A stretch of 51,562 bases of DNA, taken from the NCBI GenBank assembly GCA_025453395.1, contig JALOQK010000004.1, forward strand, positions 1-51,562, in the 5' to 3' direction. The DNA comes from Candidatus Omnitrophota bacterium (lineage in GTDB: Bacteria; Omnitrophota; Gorgyraeia; Gygaellales; Profunditerraquicolaceae). Every line of letters begins with the position of its first letter. The stretch's first letter is position 1. The translations under genes and the position numbers were made by a program. The notes under the pieces are model-generated. The model was given only the letters and a program-made list of their open reading frames with translations, had not been told where the DNA came from and searched no databases. Positions 33,328-41,202 of this stretch are shown piece by piece.

Positions 33328-33400
33328 AGCTGGCGAGAGGAGTTGAACCTCCGACCTTGACTTTACGAAAGTCCTGCTCTACCAACTGAGCTACGCCAGC
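33328..33400 (-). tRNA. tRNA-Thr(CGT)
   Basis: Full cloverleaf: acceptor GCTGGCG/CGCCAGC, D stem GCTC/GAGC, anticodon loop TTCGTAA (anticodon CGT), T arm GGAGG-TTCAACT-CCTCT, discriminator T. The top pair of the anticodon stem (27-43) is G-A. CCA is not encoded. A TTGACT-17-TATAAT promoter lies 15 nt upstream. Confidence 0.95.
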
Positions 33401-33414
33401 AATTAATCTTTCAC

Positions 33415-33443
33415 ATTATAAGCAATTACAGAGGATAAGTCAA
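33415..33443 (-). promoter_or_regulatory. Promoter of tRNA-Thr (and likely MFS-rnf-purN)
   Basis: Minus strand TTGACT (33438-33443), 17-bp spacer, TATAAT (33415-33420). No terminator lies between tRNA-Thr and the MFS gene. Confidence 0.75.
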
Positions 33444-33481
33444 AGAAAAACCAAGGCCACATCTCATACGCCCTAAAACAA

Positions 33482-33508
33482 AAACCTCTGGATATTTTCC
33501 AGAGGTTT
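33482..33508 (-). terminator. Hairpin, probable intrinsic terminator
   Basis: Stem AAACCTCTGGA/TCCAGAGGTTT (11 bp, 5-nt loop), followed on the minus strand by TTGTTTT. It separates tRNA-Phe from the tRNA-Thr promoter. Confidence 0.65.
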
Positions 33509-33610
33509 AATTTGAATATATTACCCCCCCCTAAACGTTCGAGAATTATTTTCGCTTGTCTGATTTGCCTTTCTAAAAAGAATGTCCCTGCAGCTATGCG
33601 CTTCGGGATA

Positions 33611-33643
33611 AAAATTACCCAGGCAGTATGCCTGGGTAATTTT
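33611..33643 (-). terminator. Intrinsic terminator after tRNA-Phe
   Basis: Perfect 15-bp stem AAAATTACCCAGGCA/TGCCTGGGTAATTTT with a 3-nt loop, directly after the tRNA-Phe 3' end; T-rich on both strands. Confidence 0.8.
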
Positions 33644-33646
33644 ATA

Positions 33647-33718
33647 TGCCGAGAGAGGGAATCGGACCCCCCACGCCGGCCTTTTCAGGGCCGCGCTCTA
33701 CCACTGAGCTATCTCGGC
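33647..33718 (-). tRNA. tRNA-Phe(GAA)
   Basis: Acceptor GCCGAGA/TCTCGGC, D stem GCTC/GAGC, anticodon stem CGGCC/GGCCG, loop CTGAAAA (anticodon GAA), discriminator A. The T loop reads TCCGATT, so position 55 is C instead of the almost invariant T. CCA is not encoded. Confidence 0.93.
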
Positions 33719-33979
33719 TATAAACTTTCTGTATACGGATTCCTGCGAAGCTCTACCATATTATTTTCTAGTCTAAGAGCGAAGCAGAATCGGCGCCGCT
33801 CACCAATGACCATCGTATCCCGCTATCGCGGGATAATTGTTAAAAAACCGTCTTTCGCTATTACCTTCTTTGCTTCTGGATTTTACCACAAACAAACTAA
33901 ATATCAAGTATGAAAATTAAAAAACCCTGCTTGAGGGGCAGCCCCTGCAAGCAGGGTTTGTTTTGTTTTTAGAAAGAAA
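33719..33979. other. Noncoding region between tRNA-Phe and cspA
   Basis: No gene seen. It holds a small hairpin TATCCCGC/GCGGGATA (33816-33835) and the cspA terminator at 33922-33959. No clear promoter for tRNA-Phe was found. Confidence 0.5.
33922..33959 (-). terminator. Intrinsic terminator of cspA
   Basis: Stem AAACCCTGCTTG/CAAGCAGGGTTT with an inner GGGGC/GCCCC stem, followed on the minus strand by a run of Ts; 20 nt after the cspA stop. Confidence 0.85.
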
Positions 33980-34180
33980 TTATATCTTTTTTACGTTGGT
34001 GGCCTGTTCACCTTTGGGCCCTTGAGTGACCTCAAATTCAACCTCATCGCCCTCATTGAGCGTCTTGTAGCCGTCACCCTGTATGGCGCTATAATGCAGA
34101 AAAACGTCTTTTCCATCCTCACGCGTGACAAAACCATACCCCTTTTGATTACTAAACCACTTCACTTTACCTTTAACCAT
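33980..34180 (-). CDS. cspA: Cold-shock domain protein
   Basis: 66-aa OB-fold protein with both RNA-binding motifs, KGYGFV (13-18) and DVFLHY (25-30). It binds single-stranded RNA/DNA and acts as an RNA chaperone; whether it is cold-induced cannot be told from the protein. AAAGGAG lies about 10 nt upstream of the ATG. A consensus promoter 163 nt upstream implies a leader of about 155 nt carrying a terminator-like hairpin, reminiscent of the long leaders of cold-induced csp genes. The symbol is used for the family. Confidence 0.95.
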   Translation of the reverse strand: MVKGKVKWFSNQKGYGFVTREDGKDVFLHYSAIQGDGYKTLNEGDEVEFEVTQGPKGEQATNVKKI

Positions 34181-34246
34181 GTGTTGCCGTTCTCCTTTCC
34201 TTGTTCACCAGCATGCAACCATTGCTACTGGCATACAACAAAAAAA

Positions 34247-34289
34247 CCGTAAAGCTTTATTTCAAGTTATTGTCTTCCAAGCTTTACGG
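34247..34289 (-). promoter_or_regulatory. Terminator-like hairpin inside the cspA leader (candidate attenuator)
   Basis: Stem CCGTAAAGCTT/AAGCTTTACGG (11 bp) followed on the minus strand by seven Ts, an intrinsic-terminator shape. It lies downstream of the cspA promoter and 66 nt before the ATG, so it would act on the cspA transcript. It could instead terminate read-through from the upstream lipoprotein gene. Confidence 0.55.
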
Positions 34290-34342
34290 TCCATGCGATC
34301 CAATACCCTTACACCTCTCTAAAACTTGTTATCTACAATTTA

Positions 34343-34370
34343 ATTATAGCAACCTGAAGCAACTTGTCAA
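34343..34370 (-). promoter_or_regulatory. Promoter of cspA
   Basis: Minus strand consensus TTGACA (34365-34370), 16-bp spacer, TATAAT (34343-34348). Confidence 0.8.
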
Positions 34371-34383
34371 TATTTTTTATTCC

Positions 34384-34800
34384 CTAATGCCACTCTTGCC
34401 TGCCGGCAGGCAGGCCAGCCTGTTCCATGATCTTGACAAAGATATCCTGCGCCAGATTAAAATTGGGCAATTTAAACTTCCTCGCCGAAACACAAATCTT
34501 ACTGGCAGCCTTAGTAATACGCGATATTTTAATCCAAACAATACTGGAATCAAATGTTATAAGCTTAATAGTGCCTTTATCGTAGTTATCATCTTTAATC
34601 GTGCCGCGGATACGAGCTATCTGCAAAGCAGTATCCCAAAGCGCGCTAAAATCTTTGTCTGTATCAGCACAAATTGTATCCTTACTTGCCGCGTAACCAC
34701 CCAACAAGCCGATGCCAGCGCCAACCACAAGAGGAGCGCAACCCATAAGATTAGCGCACAAACCTACAGCTAAAAGTAAAGTTACTAATATTCTCCTCAT
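34384..34800 (-). CDS. Small predicted lipoprotein
   Basis: 138 aa from the ATG at 34800, which has AAAGGAAA upstream; the longer open frame is rejected. A signal peptide ends in the lipobox LMGC, followed by a Gly-rich segment (GAGIGLLGGYAA) and a small domain. The layout resembles DUF3568-type lipoproteins, but I am not sure. The C-terminal residues (GLPAGRQ) come from a CCTGCCGGCAGG repeat element at 34398-34411 that has entered the reading frame, so the true ancestral C-terminus was probably shorter or different. Confidence 0.75.
   Translation of the reverse strand: MRRILVTLLLAVGLCANLMGCAPLVVGAGIGLLGGYAASKDTICADTDKDFSALWDTALQIARIRGTIKDDNYDKGTIKLITFDSSIVWIKISRITKAASKICVSARKFKLPNFNLAQDIFVKIMEQAGLPAGRQEWH
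34398..34411. repeat. GC palindrome (family F) inside a coding region
   Basis: GCCTGCCGGCAGGC, the same element as at 389-411, 9533-9552 and 10384-10402; here it is translated as part of the lipoprotein C-terminus. Confidence 0.8.
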
Positions 34801-34897
34801 TTGATTTCCTTTCTTGAAAATACCCGAATGAAGCAAAATAGCGAAAGAAAAATAATTACGCCCCAAGATAAAAATAAGAAAACCCAACCCGTAAACT

Positions 34898-36466
34898 TCA
34901 TCCTGTATGCCTTGCTAAGCGCTTCTTTTTATCCCAAGCTAATTTTACCAGAATTCCCAAAATAATAAAGATAAGAATTAACCCGAATCTGGTAAATAGA
35001 ATAAACATCTTATTGCCCTGCGGGATATTTTTCATGAATATGACATCAAACCACTGTTGGTACATCCACATCCCCAGTATAAAAAGAAGAAAACCCGGGG
35101 TAACAAACTTTATGATAAATTTATATATCTTAGGCAAGCGCATATCTGCCCCATGGTGTATTTCTTCCCATGCCTTATCAATGCCAAATACCCATCCAAA
35201 AAGAATAGTTTCAATGGCGGCGAACAAGACCAAAAAGAAAGTCCCGCCCCAGAAATCAAGCTCATCCACCACGCCGTTGCCTAAGAAGAAAATCGCCGGC
35301 TGGCAAAGAACAAATGAAACAACGCCGAATATGGCTACAGCTTTTTTTCTTGAGATATCAAATTCATCCTCTAAGAAAGCGACTGCCGGCTGAGCCAGAG
35401 ATACCGAAGAAGTAATGCCGGCCAAAAATAAGAGGAAAAACCACAAAAACCCTAAGACTTGCGCCAAGGGTAATTTATTTAACACAAGGGGCATGGTAAC
35501 AAACCCCAGATTGAATACTCCGGAATTAGCAATAGCCTCTATTTGTTGCGGCCCAAAGAAAACAAAAGCTGCTGGAATAATAATGCTTCCGCCTAAAATA
35601 ACTTCGGCTAATTCATTAGTACTTGCGGCAGTAAGCCCCGACAAAACTACATCATCGCCTTTCTTAAGATAGCTGGCATAGGTCAAGATTACTCCGATGC
35701 CAACACTTAAAGTAAAAAACACCTGCCCCGCGGCCTCAAGCCAAACCTTAGCACTTTTAAGCGCGGATAAATCCGGATTCCATAAAAAACCTAAACCATT
35801 TAAAACATTCCAATCCGGGTAAGACGGGTCAGGAGCGCCTAAACTAAAAACCCTGATCAATAAAATGATCCCAAAGAAAAATAAAAGCGGCATGGCGATC
35901 TTACAAAGCTTCTCAATGCCGCCTTTTATCCCGTAGTAAATAACTCCGATATTAATAGTAAAAGTAATAAGAAAAAACAGGTATGCTGTCCATACGCCGC
36001 TAAAAAACTGGTTTAGTTCTATACCTTGAAAACCTCGCAAGAAACTCTGCATCAGGGATTGATCGTGGATAGCCGTGTATTTACCGGCAAAAGCGAAGAA
36101 GCTATAGCCCAATGTCCATGCCTCTATATAGGTATAATATATAAAGATAACCAAGGGGCCGAAAATTCCGATAATCCCGAAATATTTAATAAAGCGGTTT
36201 TTCTGCCATACGCTGTGAAAGATGCCCGGAGCAGTGCCGTGGCCGAACCCTCCGCCATAACGCCCCAAGGTCCATTCAATCCACATAAGCGGAATACCCA
36301 GCAAAAACAGCGCAATAAAATAAGGGATCATAAACGCGCCGCCGCCGTTTGAGGCAGCCTTGGCAGGAAAACGCAAAAAATTACCTAAGCCGATGGCAGA
36401 GCCTGCCACCGCCATAATGATCCCTAAGCGCGAACCCCAACTATCCCTTTGCCTTTTTTGCTGCAT
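34898..36466 (-). CDS. Sodium:neurotransmitter symporter family (NSS) transporter
   Basis: 522-aa LeuT-fold transporter with about 12 membrane segments. The first helix has the diagnostic GSAIGLGNFLRFPAKAASNGGGAF pattern (about 22-45; Na+ and substrate site around the unwound GLGN), followed by IPLMWIEWTLGRYG. It probably takes up an amino acid or similar solute with Na+; the substrate is unknown. It begins 3 nt after the MazG-like gene and probably forms an operon with it. Confidence 0.92.
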   Translation of the reverse strand: MQQKRQRDSWGSRLGIIMAVAGSAIGLGNFLRFPAKAASNGGGAFMIPYFIALFLLGIPLMWIEWTLGRYGGGFGHGTAPGIFHSVWQKNRFIKYFGIIGIFGPLVIFIYYTYIEAWTLGYSFFAFAGKYTAIHDQSLMQSFLRGFQGIELNQFFSGVWTAYLFFLITFTINIGVIYYGIKGGIEKLCKIAMPLLFFFGIILLIRVFSLGAPDPSYPDWNVLNGLGFLWNPDLSALKSAKVWLEAAGQVFFTLSVGIGVILTYASYLKKGDDVVLSGLTAASTNELAEVILGGSIIIPAAFVFFGPQQIEAIANSGVFNLGFVTMPLVLNKLPLAQVLGFLWFFLLFLAGITSSVSLAQPAVAFLEDEFDISRKKAVAIFGVVSFVLCQPAIFFLGNGVVDELDFWGGTFFLVLFAAIETILFGWVFGIDKAWEEIHHGADMRLPKIYKFIIKFVTPGFLLFILGMWMYQQWFDVIFMKNIPQGNKMFILFTRFGLILIFIILGILVKLAWDKKKRLARHTG

Positions 36467-36469
36467 AAA

Positions 36470-36787
36470 TTAAAACTTTTTTCCGTGCCGATAAGGGCGC
36501 TTTTTATTGTATTCTATTTTTTTAAGAAGCGCTTCCTCTAGATTAATATCGCGCGCCCCGCAATAATCAAAAATGCGGATACAACAATCCGCCAGCTCCT
36601 CGGCAACATTATTTCCTTCCTGCGAAAGATGGCGCATAGCCTCCAGCGCTTCAGAAAGCTCCGAATGCATCAAGGCCACCAATTCTCCATCATTTCTGGG
36701 CGTATCCCACCAGCCTTTTTCTTTAGCAACTTTGTGGCAAATATTTATAAAATCTTTCACGGTAGTCTTACTTTTTTTCTGCATCAT
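36470..36787 (-). CDS. MazG-like nucleotide pyrophosphohydrolase
   Basis: 105-aa all-alpha NTP-PPase. Acidic metal-binding residues lie in SELSEALEAM (about 52-61) and EELADCCIRIFDY (about 73-85), the ExxE...ExxD pattern of the MazG superfamily. The likely role is removal of non-canonical nucleotides, possibly dUTP. It has a good Shine-Dalgarno (AAGGAGC). It is upstream of the NSS transporter with a 3-nt gap. Confidence 0.85.
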   Translation of the reverse strand: MMQKKSKTTVKDFINICHKVAKEKGWWDTPRNDGELVALMHSELSEALEAMRHLSQEGNNVAEELADCCIRIFDYCGARDINLEEALLKKIEYNKKRPYRHGKKF

Positions 36788-36843
36788 AGCTCCTTGTTAT
36801 CACGATAAGGATGTGCCGTGAGTCATTGGTAGTGAGTTTAGAA

Positions 36844-37671
36844 TTAGGGTTGGGATGAGTTTAATTGGATTATTGTCACTGTTCCATTTTTAAGCGTTGT
36901 CTTTGTTTTACCGTCGTTAAACTTAAACGATACTATCTCTAGCGTGCTTGTCCCTGGCTTGGCATCCGGGGCTATTTCCGCGGCAAGATTAAATAACACT
37001 CCCTGACCAGACGCGCTATTTACTCCATAAGAGGCTACTTTTACTTGTCCATCAGTAATATTATAAACTGGATTACCCCATGCAGAAACAATGCTTCCGG
37101 AATTATTCACTGAAGTAATCTTAATTGCCGCCGGGTCAAATTTGATGGTTGCCTCGCAGGCAATAAACCCTAAACCGCTTATATCGCTGGTAGATAAAGC
37201 AATAGTAATACCCTTATCATTTGCTTTGGCCTGGATATCCGATAAGCTGACCTCTATGGCGCGTTCACTGCGCGCCTTTTCTTCAAATGACTTTGATAAA
37301 GCTGAAGCTATGGATTCTTTAGCAAAGGTGCTGGGAGAGACCACTTCAATTACGGTAGATTGCCCGTTTTTGGTTAAGAATATCCCCACAGGCGTAGTAT
37401 CAGTTTCAGATAAATAAATCGCAATCATCTGCTTTTTGGGATCTTGGGCATAGATATAGGCCTTTGCCTTGTTAAGCGCGGACTGCACTTCTTTTAAAGT
37501 AGTATCATAATCATAGGCCACGGTATTTTTTATGGCATTGCCTCTTGATTGCTCCAGCTGTTCTGTGGATATTCCCGCGAATCCCTTTGCCGCTTCTTTT
37601 ACCTTCGCGCATCCGGATAATAAAATTACCGCCATAACTAAACCAAATACGCATAAATTATTGCTTTTCAT
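36844..37671 (-). CDS. Lipoprotein with cohesin-like domain
   Basis: 275 aa from the ATG at 37671 (GGAG upstream). Lipobox ILLSGC, Cys at 20. A helical middle part (about 30-150) contains an alpha/beta segment (IAIYLSETDTTPVGIFLTKNGQ). The C-terminal ~110 residues resemble the cohesin beta-sandwich: IKFDPAAIKITSVNNSG, then NITDGQVKVASYGV, then LFNLAAEI and a TSTLEIVSF strand. No dockerin protein is seen in the window. The longer open frame upstream is spacer repeat. I infer a surface-exposed adhesion or scaffolding role. Confidence 0.75.
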   Translation of the reverse strand: MKSNNLCVFGLVMAVILLSGCAKVKEAAKGFAGISTEQLEQSRGNAIKNTVAYDYDTTLKEVQSALNKAKAYIYAQDPKKQMIAIYLSETDTTPVGIFLTKNGQSTVIEVVSPSTFAKESIASALSKSFEEKARSERAIEVSLSDIQAKANDKGITIALSTSDISGLGFIACEATIKFDPAAIKITSVNNSGSIVSAWGNPVYNITDGQVKVASYGVNSASGQGVLFNLAAEIAPDAKPGTSTLEIVSFKFNDGKTKTTLKNGTVTIIQLNSSQP

Positions 37672-37693
37672 ATTTCTATGCTCCTTTCTAATT

Positions 37694-37804
37694 AGAATGG
37701 GTAATGAGCATGAGCAGTGGGGTTGGGGTGGGAATTGGAATGAGACATTTATCCTCACCCCCACCCTCATCCTATACTCACTACTCACCACTGATTACTC
37801 ATCC
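37694..37804. repeat. Family C inverted word repeat (GTAATGAG/CTCATTAC type)
   Basis: Left arm of GGGTAATGAGCATGAGCAG words with a GGGGTTGGGGTGGG run (37694-37745), right arm of CACCCCCACCCTCATCC and ACTCACTACTCACC words (37752-37804). Shorter relatives lie at 1142-1209, 36817-36860, 42955-42999 and 44481-44516. Confidence 0.8.
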
Positions 37805-37811
37805 TTACCTG

Positions 37812-39794
37812 TTATTCATTCACCAATTGTAATATTTTATCCAAATTCCTGCGTGCCTCCTCTTCTCCCCTTTTCACAAAATCCTGCGCGCGTGAAAGCT
37901 CCATCCAATGCAAACCTTTTGTGTCCGGATGAAGGATTATATCCGCAAGCTTGCCTTCCCTCTGGGCTAATTCAGACTGCATAAACTCTATACTGCTAAA
38001 CACAGCGTTAAAAATATTCATCTTCATTCTGTCTTTGTAATACTGACCCAGATTAAACCAGCTTCTCTTAACCGGCTTATCAATTGCTGCGGAAGATGCC
38101 AAATCCTCTTTTGACGGAGTAACATTAACCGCGATGATCTTTTTTACCCCCGCGCTAAACAATGGCTCTGTGGGAACCGGATGGATAAGGCCTCCGTCAA
38201 AAAGCACCTCGCCTTTAAAAAGAAAGGGGCGAAAAATCCCGGGCATAGAGCAGCTGGCCATGATCGCGTCTGCCAAAAGGCCTTTTTCAATAACCTTAGG
38301 CTGCTTTCTTTTCACATCGCTGGCTACTATCTTTAAAGGAAGGCGTAGATCATAAAAAGTCTTATTGCCAAAATGTTTTTTCAGGAAAGCGTAAAGCTTT
38401 TTCCCTTTGACAAAAGCAACTAACGGAAGAGTTAAATCAATTATCTCCCAGATATAACGCGGATCCTTAAAATCTTCGGTTGCCTGAAGGATCTCTTGGC
38501 TTGACTTTCCCATTGCCCATAACCCGGCGATTACCGCCCCCATGCTTGCCCCGGAGATAACGTCTATTGGTATATTCTCTTCTTCAATCACCTTCAGGAC
38601 CCCGACATGGCAGAAACCATACGCCACCCCTACTCCTAAAGCCAAGCCTACCTGCGTTTCTCCCACCTGACGGCAGATCCTGCGCACAGCTTGAGAATAT
38701 TCAGATGAAGCAGCATCTAAAATTAAGCGCTCTGAAGCGCTAAAACCTATGCGCGGCAAAGTGGCAAAAATATTGTGCTCTAAAAGTTCAGCCTGCTCAA
38801 GGTACGCAATCTTAGCCAGCTTATATTCATTGATCACTACTTTTATTTTATCTTCTGGAAATTCAAATTTTTCCCTTAGATGGTCGATCAAATTACGGGT
38901 CTTTTTTAAATCTACCGGGTCGGGGCTGGTTAAAAGGTGCAGCGCATCCGACTGGTTCAATACCCTGAAAACAAAATCATCCATAATCGACGGCAAATCA
39001 AGCACTACATAATTGTAATCATTGACCAAGAAATTCATAACATCTACTAACTTGCCAACACATTGCTCCTGCTGCGGCTGGTAATGAAAAAACGCTATAT
39101 CAATGCCGAAGTTGGTCCGCACAATAGCATCTTTTATATTATGATACTGGCTGCTTGAACAAAGATCAAAAATCTGATATTGTTCTTTTAAATCCAACCG
39201 CGAAGCTAAACTATGCCTGCGCTGGTCTGAACAAATATCCAAAATAATAAGCGGTTTATGCACCTGTTTGCTTAAGCCCAAAGCCAGATTAAGGGCGTAA
39301 ATGCTTTTCCCGGACTGCGAATAAGAGCTAAAAATCGAGATGACCGTGCTTTCAAATACAGTCTTGGGATGCAAATCTTTATTCTTAAGCCGCCGCGACA
39401 GGGTCCGGCTTAAATCTATCGCCAAACCGGGCAGCTTCTTAAGAAGCTGGTCAAAATCATCCTTCTTAATCTCTAAGATCAAACAATCATTAAGGGCCCT
39501 GGCGGTTACAGAATGCGGCTCACCGGTTAACAAAGAAATAATCCCGAAATACTTACCCCTGTGTAAATGCTCAAGCTGTATTTCATCACCGTGCTCGTCA
39601 TAAGTAAAAATAACCACCCTGCCTAAAATAATACAATAAAAGCAGGATACAGGAGCTTGTTGGGCATAAATAACCTGGCCCTTTTTATATTCCACGATTT
39701 GGCAAGAATCCCGAATACTCTTTAGATCTTCGGGGCTAAGCGCGGAAAACAAAGGAATGTCTTTTATTATTTTATCTTTATCGATTTGATCCAT
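37812..39794 (-). CDS. cNMP-binding / MinD-like P-loop / patatin phospholipase fusion
   Basis: 660 aa in three parts. Residues about 15-125 form a cyclic-nucleotide-binding domain (LFSALSPEDL..., GKYFGIISLLTGEPHSVTARA). Residues about 150-375 are a MinD/CpaE-like ATPase with a deviant P-loop SQSGKS (159-164), LDICSD and VVLDLPS strands. Residues about 382-600 are a patatin-like phospholipase with GASMG (415-419, nucleophile S417) and DGG (533-535). The layout is like bacterial relatives of neuropathy target esterase, but with a recognisable P-loop in the middle. The ATG at 39794 has no strong Shine-Dalgarno; an upstream TTG (39836) is possible. Confidence 0.85.
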   Translation of the reverse strand: MDQIDKDKIIKDIPLFSALSPEDLKSIRDSCQIVEYKKGQVIYAQQAPVSCFYCIILGRVVIFTYDEHGDEIQLEHLHRGKYFGIISLLTGEPHSVTARALNDCLILEIKKDDFDQLLKKLPGLAIDLSRTLSRRLKNKDLHPKTVFESTVISIFSSYSQSGKSIYALNLALGLSKQVHKPLIILDICSDQRRHSLASRLDLKEQYQIFDLCSSSQYHNIKDAIVRTNFGIDIAFFHYQPQQEQCVGKLVDVMNFLVNDYNYVVLDLPSIMDDFVFRVLNQSDALHLLTSPDPVDLKKTRNLIDHLREKFEFPEDKIKVVINEYKLAKIAYLEQAELLEHNIFATLPRIGFSASERLILDAASSEYSQAVRRICRQVGETQVGLALGVGVAYGFCHVGVLKVIEEENIPIDVISGASMGAVIAGLWAMGKSSQEILQATEDFKDPRYIWEIIDLTLPLVAFVKGKKLYAFLKKHFGNKTFYDLRLPLKIVASDVKRKQPKVIEKGLLADAIMASCSMPGIFRPFLFKGEVLFDGGLIHPVPTEPLFSAGVKKIIAVNVTPSKEDLASSAAIDKPVKRSWFNLGQYYKDRMKMNIFNAVFSSIEFMQSELAQREGKLADIILHPDTKGLHWMELSRAQDFVKRGEEEARRNLDKILQLVNE

Positions 39795-39855
39795 ATAGCC
39801 AGCCAATCTTTTTACTCTTCTGCGGCGAAATCCCAACCTCCGAAGCTTACTTCGC

Positions 39856-41085
39856 TCAATCGGGGCGCCGGGATAAACAATTCTCCTTACAAACCAAAGC
39901 GTATTTTAAAGCGCTGGGCCTTATTTCCCTTTCAAAAGTATTATAATCCACTTTCACAAGCCCAAAACGCGGAGCAAAGCCTTTATCCCATTCAAAATTA
40001 TCCAAAAGAGACCAATAGAAATAACCTTTGACTTTTGCCCCCTGTTTTATAGCTTCAAGCACCTGCTCTAAATGGGAACGGATAAATTCCCAGCGCAAAG
40101 TATCATCTTCTAGGCAAACGCCATTCTCAAGTATCACAATCGGCAGGTTATATTTTTTCATCCCGCATAATAGGCTAAGCAAACCTTGCGGATAAATATC
40201 CCAACCCATATAATTTTTGGGCAACCGGCTGTGATTTTGGGTGCAGACATCAAGCACTAAATTCCTAAAAAGCCAACCCTTCATCTCCACTAATTGCCGG
40301 GTGTAATAATTAATCCCGATATAATCAAGTGTTTTAGCGCGGAATAGTCTATTCAAAAAACTGTAATTATAATATTTATCCCTTATAAAACTGGCTACCG
40401 CGTTAATCATCTTCCCGGGGCAAGGCACAAAGGCCTGGATATTATGGGCAATGCTTACCATGGCAGATGGCAGATTATTTTTCTTGTAGAAATCGTGTAT
40501 TACCCGGTATGCCATTTGATGAGCAAGCGCAAAATTATTTTCGACTTGCCTTGCCTTGGAAAAAGATTTTTCCTGGGGAGGCCAAGCCCCCACAGCAAAA
40601 GAATGGTAGGAATAGACAAGCGGCTCATTAATGGTAACCCAATAACACACCTTTTCGCCAAGATGCTCTACGACATAATGGACATATTTGGCAAAATATT
40701 CTGCGCTCTTGGGGCACAGCCATCCTCCAATAGCGGCAAACCATAGCGGGTTGGTAAAATGATGCAAGGTCACCACGGGCTTAATACCGCGCTTTTTTAA
40801 CGCATCTAAAACTTGAGCGTAATGCTTGATTTCTTCAGAGGAAAATTCATCAGCAGTCGGCTGAATACGCGCCCACTCTAGAGACAGGCGATGGGCGTTG
40901 TGGTTTAGGGACCGGGCAATTTCAAAATCTTTTTCGTAAAGCTGGTAATGCTTGCAGGCATCCCCGGATCTTTGTTTCCCGGATTTAATTTCCCATTCCC
41001 GCCAATCAGAATTATTATTATTGCCCTCTACCTGATAAGAAGAACAAGACGCTCCCCAAAGAAACCCTTCTGGAAATTTAAGCAT
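39856..41085 (-). CDS. Glycoside hydrolase family 1 (beta-glucosidase-like)
   Basis: 409-aa (beta/alpha)8 enzyme, on the short side for GH1 (about 440-480). N-terminal FPEGFLWGASCSSYQVEG, acid/base Glu in TINEP, nucleophile Glu in ILENG, and C-terminal GYFYWSLLDNFEWDKGFAPRFGL. No signal peptide, so it is cytoplasmic, acting on beta-glycosides such as cellobiose or phospho-sugars; substrate not determined. A TATAAT box lies 10 nt before the ATG, so the transcript would be nearly leaderless. Confidence 0.92.
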   Translation of the reverse strand: MLKFPEGFLWGASCSSYQVEGNNNNSDWREWEIKSGKQRSGDACKHYQLYEKDFEIARSLNHNAHRLSLEWARIQPTADEFSSEEIKHYAQVLDALKKRGIKPVVTLHHFTNPLWFAAIGGWLCPKSAEYFAKYVHYVVEHLGEKVCYWVTINEPLVYSYHSFAVGAWPPQEKSFSKARQVENNFALAHQMAYRVIHDFYKKNNLPSAMVSIAHNIQAFVPCPGKMINAVASFIRDKYYNYSFLNRLFRAKTLDYIGINYYTRQLVEMKGWLFRNLVLDVCTQNHSRLPKNYMGWDIYPQGLLSLLCGMKKYNLPIVILENGVCLEDDTLRWEFIRSHLEQVLEAIKQGAKVKGYFYWSLLDNFEWDKGFAPRFGLVKVDYNTFEREIRPSALKYALVCKENCLSRRPD

Positions 41086-41094
41086 AGTATTCCT

Positions 41095-41124
41095 ATTATA
41101 ACATTGAACGATTTAAAAACTCAA
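41095..41124 (-). promoter_or_regulatory. Promoter of the GH1 gene
   Basis: Minus strand TTGAGT (41119-41124), 18-bp spacer, TATAAT (41095-41100). Predicted transcription start is within about 5 nt of the ATG. Confidence 0.5.
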
Positions 41125-41129
41125 CAAAA

Positions 41130-41186
41130 AAACGGCCAATAAAACAAACGGTTTATCGCTAACCCTTTTGCCTTTATCGGCCGTTT
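41130..41186 (-). terminator. Intrinsic terminator after the PG-binding lipoprotein gene
   Basis: Outer stem AAACGGCC/GGCCGTTT, extended by ATAAA/TTTAT with mismatches, followed on the minus strand by about seven Ts. It lies 16 nt after the stop codon at 41203. Confidence 0.75.
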
Positions 41187-41202
41187 AAAATAAACTGGAG
41201 TA

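Noticed and set aside
37672-37791. 40-residue extension of the cohesin-like lipoprotein
   Set aside because: Made of the family C repeat; a proper lipoprotein signal and Shine-Dalgarno start at 37671.
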